Notes: generated by a model from the letters alone, not told the origin. A stretch of 64,000 nucleotides of DNA from Auraticoccus monumenti (GCF_900101785.1 NZ_LT629688.1:2914001-2978000), one strand, 5' to 3'; positions 33,655 through 44,643 are shown, counted from the first letter of the stretch. A program made the numbers and translations.

Positions 33655-36600
33655 TCAGTCCTGGGCGAGGGCGGCGGCGATCAGCGAACGCTGCTCGGAC
33701 TCGTGCACCTTGGCCAGACCCACCGACGGGGCCGCGGAGGCCTTCCGGGTGAAGGGCCGCAGGGTGATCCGGCGCCCGTCGAGGTGCTCGGCCACCGCGT
33801 CGACCAGGTGGTAGGAGATGAAGCTCCAGGCGCCCTGGTTCTCCGGCTCCTCCTGCACCCAGCGGATGTCCTCGACGTGGCTGTAGCGGGCCAGCTCCTC
33901 GGCGATGGCCTCGGCCGGCAGCGGGTAGAGCTGCTCGACCGCGATGATGGCCACCGAGCCCTCGGTGCCGTTCTTGGCCCGCTGGTTGATCAGGTCCCAG
34001 CGCACCTTGCCCGAGCACAGCACCACCTGGGTGACCGCGGACGGGTCGGTGACCGTGGGGTCGCCGAGCACCGGGCGCCAGGAGCCCTCGGTGAAGTCGG
34101 AGGGGTCGGAGGTGGCGAACTTGTTGCGCAGCATCGACTTCGGCGTCATCACCACCAGCGGGCGGTGCTTCTTGCTCAGCGCCTGGGTCCGCAGCAGGTG
34201 GAAGTAGCTCGCCGGGGTCGACGGGGCCGCCACCGTGATGTTGTCCTCCGCCCCCAGCTGCAGCCAGCGCTCCAGCCGCGCCGAGGAGTGGTCGGGCCCC
34301 TGACCCTCGTAGCCGTGCGGGAGCAGCAGCACCACGCCGGACTTCTGGGTCCACTTGGCCTCGCCGGCGGCGATGAACTCGTCGGTGATGGTCTGGGCGC
34401 CGTTGACGAAGTCGCCGAACTGGGCCTCCCACAGCACCAGCGCCTCGGGGCGGGCCACCGAGTAGCCGTACTCGAAGCCGAGGGCGGCGTACTCGCTGAG
34501 CAGGGAGTCGAAGATGAAGAAGCGGCCCTGCTCGTCCTCCATGTTGCGCAGCGGCACCCAGGACTCACCGGTGCCGCGGTCCACCACCGCGGCGAAGCGC
34601 TGGCTGAACGTGCCGCGGCGGCTGTCCTGACCGCTGAGGCGGACGTCGCGCCCCTCCAGCAGCAGGGACCCGAAGGCGATGATCTCCGCCGTCGCCCAGT
34701 CCACCGGGCCGGAGGTGATCGCCCCGGCGCGGCGCTGCAGCTGGGGCAGCACCTTGGGGTGCACGGTGAACCCGTCGGGGACGTTGGTGTAGGCGTCGGC
34801 CACCTGCTTGAGCGTCTCCGGCGTGATCGCGGTGGTCCCGGGACCCTCGGCCTTGCGCGGGTACTGCGGCACCCGGCGGTAGGAGGGGTCCTCGGCGCCG
34901 GCGTCCTCGCGGACCTCGGTGAAGACGCTCTCCAGCCGCTGCTGGAAGCGCTTGAAGACCTCCTCGCCGTCCTCCACCGAGATGGTGCCCCGTCCGATCA
35001 GGGCCTCGGTGTAGAGCTTGCGCACCGACCGCTTCTGCTCGATCAGCTGGTACATCAGCGGCTGGGTGAAGCTCGGGTCGTCGCCCTCGTTGTGCCCGCG
35101 GCGGCGGTAGCAGATGACGTCGATGACGACGTCCTTGTTGAACTCGGTGCGGAACTCGAAGGCCAGCCGGGCCACCCGGACGCAGGCCTCCGGGTCGTCG
35201 CCGTTGACGTGGAAGATCGGCGCGCCGACCGTCTTGGCCACGTCGGTGGCGTACACCGAGGAGCGGGACTCGGTCGGGGAGGTGGTGAACCCGACCTGGT
35301 TGTTCACGATGACGTGGATGGTGCCGCCGGTGCGGTAGCCCCGGAGCTGGCTCATCTGCAGCGTCTCCAGCACCACGCCCTGGCCGGCGAAGGCGGCGTC
35401 GCCGTGCATCAGCACCGGCAGCACCGGGAACTCCGCGCCGCGGTCCAGGACGTCCTGCTTGGCTCGGGCGATCCCCTCCAGCACGGGGTTGACGGCCTCG
35501 AGGTGCGACGGGTTGGCCGCCACCGAGGTCTTGATGGTGCCGCCGTTCATGGCCGAGAACTGGCCCTCGGCCCCGAGGTGGTACTTGACGTCACCGGAGC
35601 CCTGGACCGTGCGCGGGTCGATGTTGCCGTCGAACTCGCGGAAGATCTGGGCGTAGGACTTGCCGACGATGTTGGCCAGCAGGTTGAGCCGGCCGCGGTG
35701 CGGCATGCCGATGCAGACCTCGTCCAGCCCGGCGCTGGCCGCCTGCTCGCAGAGCTCGTCCAGCACCACGATGGTGGACTCGCCGCCCTCGAGGCTGAAG
35801 CGCTTCTGGCCGACGAACTTCGTCTGCAGGAAGGTCTCGAAGATCTCGGCCTCGTTGAGCTTGTCCAGGATCCGCAGGTGCTCCTCGCGGGGGAGGTCGA
35901 CGTGCGGGCGCTCGACGCGCTTCTGGATCCAGTCCCGCTGGCGCGGGTCGTAGATGTGCATGTACTCGATGCCGGTGGTGCGGCAGTAGGAGTCGCGCAG
36001 CACCCCGAGGATCTCGCGCATCTTCATCATCGGCTTGGCCCCGCCGAAGGAGCCGGTGGCGAACTCCCGGTCCAGGTCCCACAGCGTCAGGTCGTGGGTC
36101 TGCACATCCAGGTCGGTGTGGTGGCGCTGGCGGTACTCCAACGGGTCGGTGTCGGCCATCAGGTGACCCGAGGACCGGTAGGCCTGGATCATCTCGAAGA
36201 TCTTGGCCTGCTTGGAGACCTGGTCCTCGTGGTGGCTGGACATGTCGGTCGCCCAGCGGATCGGGGCGTAGGGGATGCGCAGCGAGGCGAAGATGTCGTC
36301 GTAGAAGTCGTCGGCACCCAGCAGCAGCTGGTGCATCCGGGCCAGGAACTCACCGCTCTGGGCGCCCTGGATGATGCGGTGGTCGTAGGTGGAGGTGAGG
36401 GTCAGCACCTTGGAGACACCGAGGTCGTTGAGCCGCTCGGGGTCCGCACCCTCGAACTCCGGGGGGTAGGCGATGGAGCCGACGCCGATGATGGCGCCCT
36501 GGTTCTGCATCAGCCGTGGCACCGAGTGGTTGGTGCCGATGGTGCCCGGGTTGGTCAGGGTGATGGTGGTCCCGGCGAAGTCCGAGACCTCCAGCTTGCC

Positions 36601-37560
36601 GGCCCGTGCCTTCTGCACCAGGGACTCGTAGGCGGCCCAGAACTGGGCGAAGTTGAGGTCCTCGCAGCCCTTGATGCTCGGCACCAGCAGCTGGCGGGTG
36701 CCGTTCTTGCCGGGCAGGTCGATGGCCAGGCCGAGGTTGATCTGCTCCGGCTCCACCAGGGTCGGCTTGCCGTCGACCACGTCGTAGGAGCTGTTCATCG
36801 CCGGCACGCCGCGCAGCGCCTTGACCAGGGCGTAGCCGAGCACGTGGGTGAAGGAGACCTTGCCACCGCGGGCCCGGCGCAGGTGGTTGTTGATGACGAC
36901 GCGCTGGTCGATCACCAGCTTCATCGGCACCGACCGCACGCTGGTGGCGGTGGGGACCGTGAGCGAGGCCTCCATGTTCTTGGCGGTGCGCATCGGGGCG
37001 CCCCGGAGCTGGGTGCGCCGCGGCTCGCGCTGCGTGGCGTCCGGGCGGACCATCGGGTTCGGCGGGTCGGCGGGGACGCCGCCGTGGCTGCCGGCCCGGG
37101 CCGGTCGGGTGTCCTTGACCTGGTTGGGCTTCTCGACGGTCGCCTTGCGGGCCTGGGTGGCGCCGGCGGGCTGGGCGTCGGCGGCGGGCTTCGCGGCGGC
37201 GGACCTGGCTCCGGCGGCGGGCTCGGCGTCGGAGGCGGGCCTGCCGTTGGACGCGGGGGCCTGGGACCCGCGGGCCGGCTCGGCGGCGGGCGCTCGCTCC
37301 GGGGCGGGGGCCTGCGCGGGCTCGGTCGCGGGGCGCGACGCGGCGGGCGCGGGGGCCGAGGCGGCCCGGGTCGGGGCGGGTGCCCCGCCGTTGCCGGACG
37401 GGTCGCCGTGCTCGGCGAAGTACGCCTGCCAGCTCGCGTCGACGGAGCTGGGGTCCTCGCTCCACTGCTCGTACATCATCTCCAGCAGCCAGTCGTTGGC
37501 GCCGAAGTCGTCTGCGGTGTCGGTGGAGGTTGAGTCAGTGGGTCCGGGCGCGGTGGCCAC
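33655..37560 (-). CDS. kgd: Multifunctional 2-oxoglutarate dehydrogenase E1/E2 component (Kgd)
   Basis: The 1301-residue protein is the actinobacterial fused enzyme that decarboxylates 2-oxoglutarate with thiamine diphosphate and can serve as E1 and E2 of the dehydrogenase. In order: a short N-terminal segment (NDWLLEMMYEQWSEDP), a long Ala/Pro-rich linker (about 55-150), an E2-type acyltransferase domain (ending TSTYDHRIIQGAQSG, with Gln where classical E2 has Asp, as in mycobacteria) and the E1 domain (HGDAAFAGQGVV, HVIVNNQVGFTT, GGEST). Length exceeds the mycobacterial enzyme mainly in the linker. The GTG start follows AGAAGG. Regulation by a FHA protein such as GarA/OdhI is known for the family but no such gene is here. 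Confidence 0.95.
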   Translation of the reverse strand: MATAPGPTDSTSTDTADDFGANDWLLEMMYEQWSEDPSSVDASWQAYFAEHGDPSGNGGAPAPTRAASAPAPAASRPATEPAQAPAPERAPAAEPARGSQAPASNGRPASDAEPAAGARSAAAKPAADAQPAGATQARKATVEKPNQVKDTRPARAGSHGGVPADPPNPMVRPDATQREPRRTQLRGAPMRTAKNMEASLTVPTATSVRSVPMKLVIDQRVVINNHLRRARGGKVSFTHVLGYALVKALRGVPAMNSSYDVVDGKPTLVEPEQINLGLAIDLPGKNGTRQLLVPSIKGCEDLNFAQFWAAYESLVQKARAGKLEVSDFAGTTITLTNPGTIGTNHSVPRLMQNQGAIIGVGSIAYPPEFEGADPERLNDLGVSKVLTLTSTYDHRIIQGAQSGEFLARMHQLLLGADDFYDDIFASLRIPYAPIRWATDMSSHHEDQVSKQAKIFEMIQAYRSSGHLMADTDPLEYRQRHHTDLDVQTHDLTLWDLDREFATGSFGGAKPMMKMREILGVLRDSYCRTTGIEYMHIYDPRQRDWIQKRVERPHVDLPREEHLRILDKLNEAEIFETFLQTKFVGQKRFSLEGGESTIVVLDELCEQAASAGLDEVCIGMPHRGRLNLLANIVGKSYAQIFREFDGNIDPRTVQGSGDVKYHLGAEGQFSAMNGGTIKTSVAANPSHLEAVNPVLEGIARAKQDVLDRGAEFPVLPVLMHGDAAFAGQGVVLETLQMSQLRGYRTGGTIHVIVNNQVGFTTSPTESRSSVYATDVAKTVGAPIFHVNGDDPEACVRVARLAFEFRTEFNKDVVIDVICYRRRGHNEGDDPSFTQPLMYQLIEQKRSVRKLYTEALIGRGTISVEDGEEVFKRFQQRLESVFTEVREDAGAEDPSYRRVPQYPRKAEGPGTTAITPETLKQVADAYTNVPDGFTVHPKVLPQLQRRAGAITSGPVDWATAEIIAFGSLLLEGRDVRLSGQDSRRGTFSQRFAAVVDRGTGESWVPLRNMEDEQGRFFIFDSLLSEYAALGFEYGYSVARPEALVLWEAQFGDFVNGAQTITDEFIAAGEAKWTQKSGVVLLLPHGYEGQGPDHSSARLERWLQLGAEDNITVAAPSTPASYFHLLRTQALSKKHRPLVVMTPKSMLRNKFATSDPSDFTEGSWRPVLGDPTVTDPSAVTQVVLCSGKVRWDLINQRAKNGTEGSVAIIAVEQLYPLPAEAIAEELARYSHVEDIRWVQEEPENQGAWSFISYHLVDAVAEHLDGRRITLRPFTRKASAAPSVGLAKVHESEQRSLIAAALAQD

Positions 37561-37710
37561 GATCGCCTTCTTCCGGTCTGAGCGGTTGCGGTGCGGTGCC
37601 TGTCAGGGCACCCGTCGATGCTACCCAACCTGTACCCCGTCCGCGGAGTCATACCAGTGCCCGAGTGGTCCGTGTCGCGACGAGGCCGGGAACCGGGCCG
37701 GGCGCGGCCC

Positions 37711-38982
37711 TCAGGCGGTCGCGTCGACCGTCGGCCGGACCGCCGGCTGCACGCGCCCGGTGAGCCGCCAGGCCAGCGCCACGGCGCCGGCGGTGAGGGC
37801 CAGCACCAGCAGGTTGCGCACCGCCAGCAGCGCCACCGCCCAGGGGTGCAGCGGGCTGGAGGGGTCGTAGACCAGCGGGCCGTAGGCCACCGGGTAGATC
37901 AGGTGGGTCAGCGCGGCCAGCACCAGCGTGGCCAGCGCGAGGACGCCCACGGCGCGCCGCACCGGAGCCGGCACGGTCGAGGCGCCGAGCCGGAGCACCA
38001 GCACCGCCACCGGCCCGCCGAGCCACAGCACGTACTGGGGGCTGAGGGTCTTGTTGGTGAGGATGGTGACCGCGACGACGGCCGCCATCACCGCGGCGGC
38101 CTGCAGCGGCTCGGTGCCCCCGCTGCGCCAGGCGCGGACCGCCAGCACGGCGACCACCACCAGCCCGAGCACGGTGGAGACGCTGGCCACCGTGGTCCAC
38201 AGGCCCACGCCGGGGCCGAAGACCTCGAAGGCCTGGTAGCGCGACATGCCCACCGAGTGCAGCTCCGGTGCCAGGGCGTGCCAGACCATCACCGGCGTGG
38301 CCCAGACGGACTCGATCTGCAGGCCCCGGCCGGACTGCCAGGTGAGCGGGGAGAGCAGCCGGGTCCAGCCGCCGGCCAGCAGGCTGACCAGGGCCAGCCC
38401 GACCCCGACCACCAGGAACCCCACCGTCGTCCGCCCACGGCGCGTGCGGTCTCCCAGCAGCGCCGGGAGCAGCAGGGCCGGCCACAGCTTGATCGCCGCA
38501 CCCAGGGCCACCAACCCGCCGGCCACCGCGGGACGCCGGGCGGCCCACAGCAGCGCCACCCCGGCCAGCACGGCCGGGACCATGTCGAAGCGCAGCACGG
38601 TCAGCGGGCCCAGCACCGGCACGAAGGCCACCCAGAAGAGCACGGCCGCGGGGGAGGTGCCGGAGCGGTGCAGCAGCACGGTGAGCCACGCGTCCAGGGC
38701 GAGCATCATCGCGACGAAGACCGCGAGGTAGCCCGCCTGGGTGCCGGCGCCGAGGCCCCAGGGGAGCGAGAGGACCCACACCACCGGGGTCGGGTACTCG
38801 ATCAGGGTGCCGGCCAGGCCGGCCTCGGCCAGCCCGCCGATGCGGCGGTGGTAGTACAGGACGTCCCCGGTGGCCTCGCCCTCGAACAGCGCCCAGGCCA
38901 GCAGCATCAGCGCACGGGTGGCCACCCAGGCGCTCAGCACGCCCCAACCGGGCAGCGGAACGGTGGACCGGGTGAGCGTCAT
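37711..38982 (-). CDS. GT87-type (DUF2029) polyprenyl-sugar-dependent membrane glycosyltransferase
   Basis: The 423-residue protein has about ten membrane helices with features of the GT-C mannosyltransferase group: an early YYHRRIGGLAEAG loop with EYPTPVVW, LRFDMVPAVLAGVALL, a conserved AIKLWPALLLPALL and NKTLSPQYVLWLGG near the C-terminus. Family members transfer sugars from polyprenyl-phosphate donors to lipids or glycans on the outer face. Acceptor and sugar are unknown. The ATG at 38982 is preceded by GAGGACGTG; an upstream start (39012) would add ten residues. It is a single gene between kgd and tRNA-Arg. Confidence 0.82.
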   Translation of the reverse strand: MTLTRSTVPLPGWGVLSAWVATRALMLLAWALFEGEATGDVLYYHRRIGGLAEAGLAGTLIEYPTPVVWVLSLPWGLGAGTQAGYLAVFVAMMLALDAWLTVLLHRSGTSPAAVLFWVAFVPVLGPLTVLRFDMVPAVLAGVALLWAARRPAVAGGLVALGAAIKLWPALLLPALLGDRTRRGRTTVGFLVVGVGLALVSLLAGGWTRLLSPLTWQSGRGLQIESVWATPVMVWHALAPELHSVGMSRYQAFEVFGPGVGLWTTVASVSTVLGLVVVAVLAVRAWRSGGTEPLQAAAVMAAVVAVTILTNKTLSPQYVLWLGGPVAVLVLRLGASTVPAPVRRAVGVLALATLVLAALTHLIYPVAYGPLVYDPSSPLHPWAVALLAVRNLLVLALTAGAVALAWRLTGRVQPAVRPTVDATA

Positions 38983-39063
38983 CACGTCCTCAGGGTCGGG
39001 GCGGTGGCGCACCCGGTGCGCCGGTCCCGCGGGCCCCAGGGGGCCGGCGGGACGGTGGAGATG

Positions 39064-39135
39064 CGCCCCCGGAAGGATTCGAACCTTCGCTCCCGCCTCC
39101 GGAGGGCGGTGCTCTATCCCCTGAGCTACGGGGGC
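39064..39135 (-). tRNA. tRNA-Arg (CCG)
   Basis: A 72-nt cloverleaf on the minus strand has acceptor stem GCCCCCG/CGGGGGC, loop CTCCGGA with anticodon CCG, and the T-loop GGTTCGAATCC. It reads CGG codons. CCA is not encoded. Confidence 0.95.
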
Positions 39136-39258
39136 TGGCGCATGACCGGGGAAGAGACTAGCAGGCTCCGTGCCCGGCCTCGACCCGCGCGGCGGCCGGG
39201 ACGTCCAGGGAGCGGTCGGGCCGGTGGTGCTTGGCCCGGTGCGTCACAGTTGTCGACC

Positions 39259-40659
39259 ATGACGCACATGCACGTGGCCGGGTCGATCCACGCCGACGCC
39301 GCCGCCGGGGCGCCGCACTGGCTGCGGCTGCCCGCCGACGTCAACGCCCTGGTGCCGCGGCTGTGGAGCAGCACCGCCTCCCGCGGCGCGGACGGGGTCC
39401 TCCAGGTCGGGGGGATGTCGGTCACCGAGGCCGTCGCCCGGGTGGGGACGCCGGTCTACCTGGTCGACGAGGTCGACCTGCGCGAGCGGGCCCGCGCCTT
39501 CGCCGAGGCCTTCGACGGGTGGCGCATCTACTACGCCGGCAAGTCGTTCCTCTGCACCGCGGTGGCCCGCTGGGTGGCCGAGGAGGGGCTCGGGGTGGAC
39601 GTCTGCACCGGTGGTGAGCTGGCGGTCGCGCTGCGGGCCGGGGTCGAGCCGCGGCTGATCGGGCTGCACGGCAACAACAAGTCCCTGGCCGAGCTGGAGG
39701 CCGCGCTGGACGCCGGGGTCGGGCGGATCATCGTGGACTCCACCGACGAGATCGCCCGGCTGGAGGAGCTGACCCGCGAGCGCGGCGTCGTGGCCCGGGT
39801 GATGGTGCGGGTGACCACCGGCATCGAGGCCCACACCCACGAGTACATCGCCACCGCGCACGAGGACCAGAAGTTCGGCTTCTCCATCGCCAGCGGCCAG
39901 GCGCTGGAGGCGCTGCTGCGCTGCCACCGCGCCGAGGGGCTGCACCTGCTGGGCATCCACTCCCACATCGGCTCCCAGATCTTCGACACGCAGGGCTTCG
40001 AGATGGCCGCGCGGCGGATCCTCACCCTGCACGCCGCCGTCCGCGACGCCACCGGGGTGGAGCTGCCGGAGATGGACCTCGGCGGCGGCTTCGGCATCGC
40101 CTACACCACGGTGGACTCCCCCTCGACGCCGGCGGAGCTGGCCGGCTCGCTGCGCTCCATCGTCGAGCACGAGTGCCGGGCGCTCGGCCTCACCGTCCCG
40201 GACCTCTCGATCGAGCCGGGCCGGGCCATCTCCGGGCCGTCCACGATGGCGGTCTACGAGGTGGGGACGGTCAAGGGGGTCCGGCTGGACGGTGGCGCGG
40301 AGCGTCTCTACGTCGCCGTGGACGGCGGCATGAGCGACAACATCCGCCCGGCGCTCTACGCCGCGGAGTACTCCGCCACCGTGGCCAACCGCGCCTCGGC
40401 GGCCGAGCCCCGGCTGTCCCGGGTGGTCGGCAAGCACTGCGAGGGCGGGGACATCCTGGTCCGCGACGAGTTCCTCCCCGGTGACGTCGCCCCCGGCGAC
40501 CTGGTCGCGGTGCCGGCCTCGGGGGCCTACAGCCGCTCCATGGCCAGCAACTACAACCACGTCCCGCGGCCGCCCGTGGTGGGCGTCCGCGACGGCCGGC
40601 TGCAGACCCTGGTCCGCCGGGAGACCCTGGACGACCTGCTGGCCCTCGACGTCGGCTGA
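39259..40659 (+). CDS. lysA: Diaminopimelate decarboxylase
   Basis: The 466-residue PLP enzyme makes lysine from meso-diaminopimelate. The fold-III alanine-racemase-like barrel has YYAGKSFLC with the PLP lysine, HGNNKS, GIHSHIGSQ, LGGGFG and SIEPGRAIS; the C-terminal domain contains HCEGGD and PASGAYSRSMASNYN with the substrate-binding Cys and Tyr. The ATG at 39259 fits the usual family length. It heads the lysine/threonine block. The threonine genes follow 181 bases downstream, close enough for co-transcription, though hom has its own possible promoter (CATGAT at 40761). Confidence 0.95.
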   Translation: MTHMHVAGSIHADAAAGAPHWLRLPADVNALVPRLWSSTASRGADGVLQVGGMSVTEAVARVGTPVYLVDEVDLRERARAFAEAFDGWRIYYAGKSFLCTAVARWVAEEGLGVDVCTGGELAVALRAGVEPRLIGLHGNNKSLAELEAALDAGVGRIIVDSTDEIARLEELTRERGVVARVMVRVTTGIEAHTHEYIATAHEDQKFGFSIASGQALEALLRCHRAEGLHLLGIHSHIGSQIFDTQGFEMAARRILTLHAAVRDATGVELPEMDLGGGFGIAYTTVDSPSTPAELAGSLRSIVEHECRALGLTVPDLSIEPGRAISGPSTMAVYEVGTVKGVRLDGGAERLYVAVDGGMSDNIRPALYAAEYSATVANRASAAEPRLSRVVGKHCEGGDILVRDEFLPGDVAPGDLVAVPASGAYSRSMASNYNHVPRPPVVGVRDGRLQTLVRRETLDDLLALDVG

Positions 40660-40840
40660 GCCGTCCCCGGTCGTCGCCGGAGCGGGGCGGCGCACGGGCC
40701 GCCAGCCGCGCCGGCGTGCCCACATGGTGAAGATCTTCCGAGCAGGACCGCCCCAGGCGACATGATCTGCCGTGTCGAGCACGACCACCCACCGACCCGG
40801 CCTCCGGCCGGACCAGCCCGCAGCAGAACGAGGAACGCCG

Positions 40841-42193
40841 ATGACCGACCGCCCCGACTCCCCGGCACCGCTGCGGGTGGCGCTGCTCGGCTGCGGCACC
40901 GTCGGCAGCGAGGTGGCCCGGCTGCTGACGACCTCGGCCTCCGACCTCGAGGCCCGCATCGGCCGCCCGGTGGAGCTGGCCGGGATCGCCGTGCGCCGGC
41001 TCAACCGCGAGCGTCCCGGCATCGACCCCGCCCTGCTGACCACCGACGCGATGGGGCTGGTGCTGCGCCCCGACGTCGACCTGGTGGTCGAGGTGATCGG
41101 CGGGCTGGAGCCGGCGCGCGCGCTGATCCTGGCCGCGCTCGGCCGCGGGGCCGCGGTGGTGACGGCCAACAAGGCGCTGCTGGCCGAGGACGGCGCGACG
41201 CTCTTCGCCGCCGCCGAGGAGGCCGGCACCGACCTCTACTTCGAGGCCTCGGTGGCCGGGGCCATCCCGATCATCCGACCGCTGCGGGAGTCCCTGGTCG
41301 GTGACGAGATCACCACCGTGATGGGCATCGTCAACGGCACCACCAACTTCATCCTGGACCGGATGCACAACGAGGGCGCCGGGTTCTCCGAGGCGCTGGC
41401 CATGGCCCAGGAGCTGGGCTACGCCGAGGCCGACCCGACCGCCGACGTGGAGGGCTTCGACGCCGCCGCCAAGGCGGCGATCCTGGCCAGCCTGGCCTTC
41501 CACACCCGGGTCCGGGCCGAGGACGTCCACCGCGAGGGCATCACCGACGTCACCCGCGCCGACGTGGCGACCGCGACCGCGATGGGCTCGGTGATCAAGC
41601 TGGTGGCCATCTGCACCCTGACCGACGACCCCGAGCCGCGGGTCTCGGTCCGCGTGCACCCGGCGATGATCCCGGGCACGCACCCGCTGGCCGCGGTCGG
41701 CGGGGCCTATAACGCCGTCTTCGTGGAGTCCCGCTCGGCCGGACGGCTGATGTTCTACGGCCCCGGCGCCGGTGGCGGCCCGACCGCCTCGGCGGTGATG
41801 GGCGACCTGGTCACGGTGGCCCGCAACCGGGTCCGCGGCGCCTCCGGGCCCGGCGAGTCCAGCTACGCCGCGCGCCAGGTGGCCCCGATCGGTGACGTGG
41901 TGACCAGCTACCACGTCAGCCTGTCCGTGGCCGACGTGACCGGCGTGCTCGCCTCGGTGGCGCACTGCTTCGCCGAGCACGGGGTGTCGCTGCAGACGGT
42001 CCGCCAGGAGGGCACCGGCGCCGGCGCCGCGGTCACCACCGCGGAGGCCGAGGAGCCCACCGGCGGCAGCGCGCGGCTGGTGATCGTCACCCACGCCGCC
42101 CGCGACGCCGCCCTCTCCGCCACCGTGGAGCAGCTGCGGTCGCTGCCGGAGGTGCACGAGGTCATCAGCGTGATGCGCGTGGAAGGAGCCTGA
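40841..42193 (+). CDS. hom: Homoserine dehydrogenase
   Basis: The 450-residue NAD(P)-dependent enzyme reduces aspartate semialdehyde to homoserine. An N-terminal Rossmann motif [35 protein letters not shown] and [11 protein letters not shown] mark the catalytic region; the C-terminal ACT domain (about 365-440: [17 protein letters not shown]) gives threonine feedback. I chose the ATG at 40841 with AGGAA upstream. An in-frame GTG at 40772, five bases after a CATGAT box, would add 23 residues if a leaderless transcript is used. thrC follows after one base. Confidence 0.95.
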   Translation: MTDRPDSPAPLRVALLGCGTVGSEVARLLTTSASDLEARIGRPVELAGIAVRRLNRERPGIDPALLTTDAMGLVLRPDVDLVVEVIGGLEPARALILAALGRGAAVVTANKALLAEDGATLFAAAEEAGTDLYFEASVAGAIPIIRPLRESLVGDEITTVMGIVNGTTNFILDRMHNEGAGFSEALAMAQELGYAEADPTADVEGFDAAAKAAILASLAFHTRVRAEDVHREGITDVTRADVATATAMGSVIKLVAICTLTDDPEPRVSVRVHPAMIPGTHPLAAVGGAYNAVFVESRSAGRLMFYGPGAGGGPTASAVMGDLVTVARNRVRGASGPGESSYAARQVAPIGDVVTSYHVSLSVADVTGVLASVAHCFAEHGVSLQTVRQEGTGAGAAVTTAEAEEPTGGSARLVIVTHAARDAALSATVEQLRSLPEVHEVISVMRVEGA

Positions 42194-42194
42194 C

Positions 42195-43295
42195 GTGGTC
42201 CAGCCCACCAGCCAGCCCGGTGAGGTGCGCCGACCGGTGGCCACCGCCGGCCTGATCGAGCGCTACCGCGAGTGGCTGCCCGTCGCCGAGGGCGACCCGG
42301 TGGTCAGCCTGGGGGAGGGGTCGACGCCGCTGGTGCACGCCCCGGTGCTCTCGGAGCTGATCGACGGCGAGGTGTGGATCAAGGTCGAGGGCGCCAACCC
42401 GACCGGGTCCTTCAAGGACCGTGGCATGACGGTGGCGGTGAGCCGGGCCGCTGCGGAGGGCGCCAAGGCGGTGGTCTGCGCGTCCACCGGCAACACCTCG
42501 GCCTCGGCCGCCGCCTACGCCTGCCGGGCCGGGATGCGTCCGGTGGTGCTGCTGCCGGCCGGTCGGATCGCCCGGGGCAAGCTGGCCCAGGCCATCGTGC
42601 ACGGGGCCGAGATCGTCCAGGTGGACGGCAACTTCGACGACTGCCTGACCGTGGCCCGCAAGCTGGCCGAGGCCTACCCGGTGGCGCTGGTGAACTCGGT
42701 GAACCCGGACCGCATCGAGGGCCAGAAGACCGCCGCCTTCGAGGTGGTGGACGTCCTGGGCGACGCCCCGGACCTGCACCTGCTCCCGGTCGGGAACGCC
42801 GGGAACGTGACCGCCTACTGGCGCGGCTACCGGCAGTACGCCGAGCAGGGGATCAGCACCCGGAGCCCGCGGATGTGGGGCTTCCAGGCCGCCGGCGCGG
42901 CCCCGCTGGTCCTCGGCCACCCGGTGCTGGACCCCGAGACGGTGGCCACCGCGATCCGGATCGGCAACCCGGCCTCCGCCGAGCAGGCCCTGGCGGCCCG
43001 GGAGGAGTCCGGTGGCCGGTTCGAGTCCGTCACCGACGACCAGATCCTCGACGCCCAGGCCTTCCTCGCCTCCCGCGAGGGCATCTTCGTCGAGCCCGCC
43101 TCGGCCTCGGGGGTGGCCGGGCTGATGGCCCTGCACGCCGCCGGTGAGGTCGACCGCGGGCTGCAGGTGGTGATCACGGTCACCGGCAACGGGCTCAAGG
43201 ACATCGACACCGCGCTGAGCCGGCACACCGTCGGGGCCACCACGGTCGAGGCCGACGTGCACCAGGTGGCCGAGGTCTGCGGGCTGACCCGGTGA
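42195..43295 (+). CDS. thrC: Threonine synthase
   Basis: The 366-residue PLP enzyme converts O-phosphohomoserine to threonine. The PLP lysine is in [11 protein letters not shown], followed by [15 protein letters not shown] for phosphate binding, and [13 protein letters not shown] holds the cofactor phosphate loop. Length matches the short actinobacterial type. GGAAGGAG ends six bases before the GTG. The gene sits between hom and thrB with overlap or single-base gaps, indicating one operon that channels homoserine to threonine. Confidence 0.95.
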   Translation: MVQPTSQPGEVRRPVATAGLIERYREWLPVAEGDPVVSLGEGSTPLVHAPVLSELIDGEVWIKVEGANPTGSFKDRGMTVAVSRAAAEGAKAVVCASTGNTSASAAAYACRAGMRPVVLLPAGRIARGKLAQAIVHGAEIVQVDGNFDDCLTVARKLAEAYPVALVNSVNPDRIEGQKTAAFEVVDVLGDAPDLHLLPVGNAGNVTAYWRGYRQYAEQGISTRSPRMWGFQAAGAAPLVLGHPVLDPETVATAIRIGNPASAEQALAAREESGGRFESVTDDQILDAQAFLASREGIFVEPASASGVAGLMALHAAGEVDRGLQVVITVTGNGLKDIDTALSRHTVGATTVEADVHQVAEVCGLTR

Positions 43296-44230
43296 CTCCC
43301 GCCGTCCCCGTCGGCCGCTCGGTCACGGTGGCGGTGCCGGCGAGCAGCGCCAACCTCGGCCCGGGCTTCGACAGCCTCGGCCTCGCCCTGGACTGGGTGG
43401 ACGAGGTGGAGGTCACCGTGCTGGAGGCCGGGTGCGAGGTGCTGGTCACCGGGGAGGGCGCTGGCACCGTGCCCCGTGACCGCAGCCACCTGGTGCTGGC
43501 GACCCTGGAGGGGGCGCTGACCGAGCTCGGTCTCTCGCTGCCGGGGGTGCGGCTGCGGTCGCACAACACCATCCCGCACGGGCGTGGGCTGGGTTCCTCC
43601 TCGGCGGCGCTGGTGGCCGGGCTGCTGGCCGGCTGGACGCTGGCCCACCCGCGGGAGCCGGTGGACCGGCAGTGGCTGCTGCAGCGGGCCCACGCGCTGG
43701 AGGGCCACGCCGACAACGTCGCCGCGGCCATCTTCGGCGGGCTGGTGCTGACCTGGTCCGACGGCGACGGTGCGGGCGCCTCGGTCCGTCCCGGGCGGTT
43801 GCACCCGGCGCTGCGGGCGGTGGCGCTGGTGCCGGAGGTGTCGGTGCTGACCGAGCACGCCCGCGGGGTGCTCCCGGCCCAGGTGCCGCACCGCGACGCC
43901 GCCGCCGGCGCCGGCCGCGCCGCGCTGCTGGTGCACGCGCTGGCCGGCGACCTCGACGTGCTGGTCCCGGCCACCCGGGACTGGCTGCACCAGGACCAGC
44001 GCGCCCCGCTGATGCCGGCGGCGGACGGGCTGCGCCGGGCGCTGCGCGCCGCCGGGTTCGCCGCCCTGGTCTCCGGTGCCGGCCCGACGGTGCTGGTGCT
44101 GGTGGCCGAGGACCGGGTCGAGGACGTCCGCGCCTGGCTGGCCGGGTCGGGCGCCGGTGCGGCGGCGGGCTGCGGGGTGCACGTGCTGCGTCCCGGGGTC
44201 GGGGCGCGCGTGCTGTCGGTCTCGGGCTGA
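43292..44230 (+). CDS. thrB: Homoserine kinase
   Basis: The 312-residue GHMP kinase phosphorylates homoserine. The N-terminal [19 protein letters not shown] contains the homoserine-binding Asp-Ser pair, the ATP loop reads [16 protein letters not shown], and motif 3 is [11 protein letters not shown]. It begins at a GTG overlapping the thrC stop (GTGA). It is the last gene of the threonine operon; a 413-base leader separates it from rho. Confidence 0.95.
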   Translation: MTPAVPVGRSVTVAVPASSANLGPGFDSLGLALDWVDEVEVTVLEAGCEVLVTGEGAGTVPRDRSHLVLATLEGALTELGLSLPGVRLRSHNTIPHGRGLGSSSAALVAGLLAGWTLAHPREPVDRQWLLQRAHALEGHADNVAAAIFGGLVLTWSDGDGAGASVRPGRLHPALRAVALVPEVSVLTEHARGVLPAQVPHRDAAAGAGRAALLVHALAGDLDVLVPATRDWLHQDQRAPLMPAADGLRRALRAAGFAALVSGAGPTVLVLVAEDRVEDVRAWLAGSGAGAAAGCGVHVLRPGVGARVLSVSG

Positions 44231-44643
44231 CGTAGCCCGCCCCGCGCGCCACGCCCCGGTGGCCACGACGTCGGCGGCCGGGACGGGGGCGGGGCCTCGG
44301 CGGTCCGCGGCAGCGGCAGTCGTGCAGCCGCAGCTGGACACGCGGGGGCGGACGGTGCGGCAGGTGCCCCCTCGCTGGCCCGGCAGTGGTACCGTGGCAG
44401 GCGTCCGGTCCGAAACGTGCCCCGCACGACGGTCGGGCGGCACCTGACACGAGGTGCGACGCCGTCTCAGGCGTCACCACACCCCCCTTCGCCGACGCAC
44501 AGGCGTCGCGCGGGCCGCTGTGGGACGTGAACGGCTCCTCAGCTCCACCGGTTCAATCAGAACTCAACGATGCCCATGCGGGCACCGGGGGATCCATGTC
44601 ACCGGCCCACAGGGTCAGGGACCCCCGCGTCGAAAGGACACGC
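44231..44643 (+). promoter_or_regulatory. Long rho 5' region with possible upstream ORF
   Basis: A -10-like TACCGT lies at 44390-44395, giving a leader of about 240 bases before the rho GTG. A 25-codon frame (44570-44647) ends in a TGA overlapping the rho GTG as GTGA, so it could couple to rho translation. No ribosome-binding site precedes its ATG. Long leaders suit autoregulation of rho by its own product, as in other bacteria, but no specific Rho-binding element can be defined by eye. Confidence 0.4.

Noticed and set aside
33547-37533. A plus-strand open frame of 1328 codons
   Set aside because: It is antisense to kgd, whose protein is recognisable throughout. The long frame follows from GC-rich third positions and has no domain.
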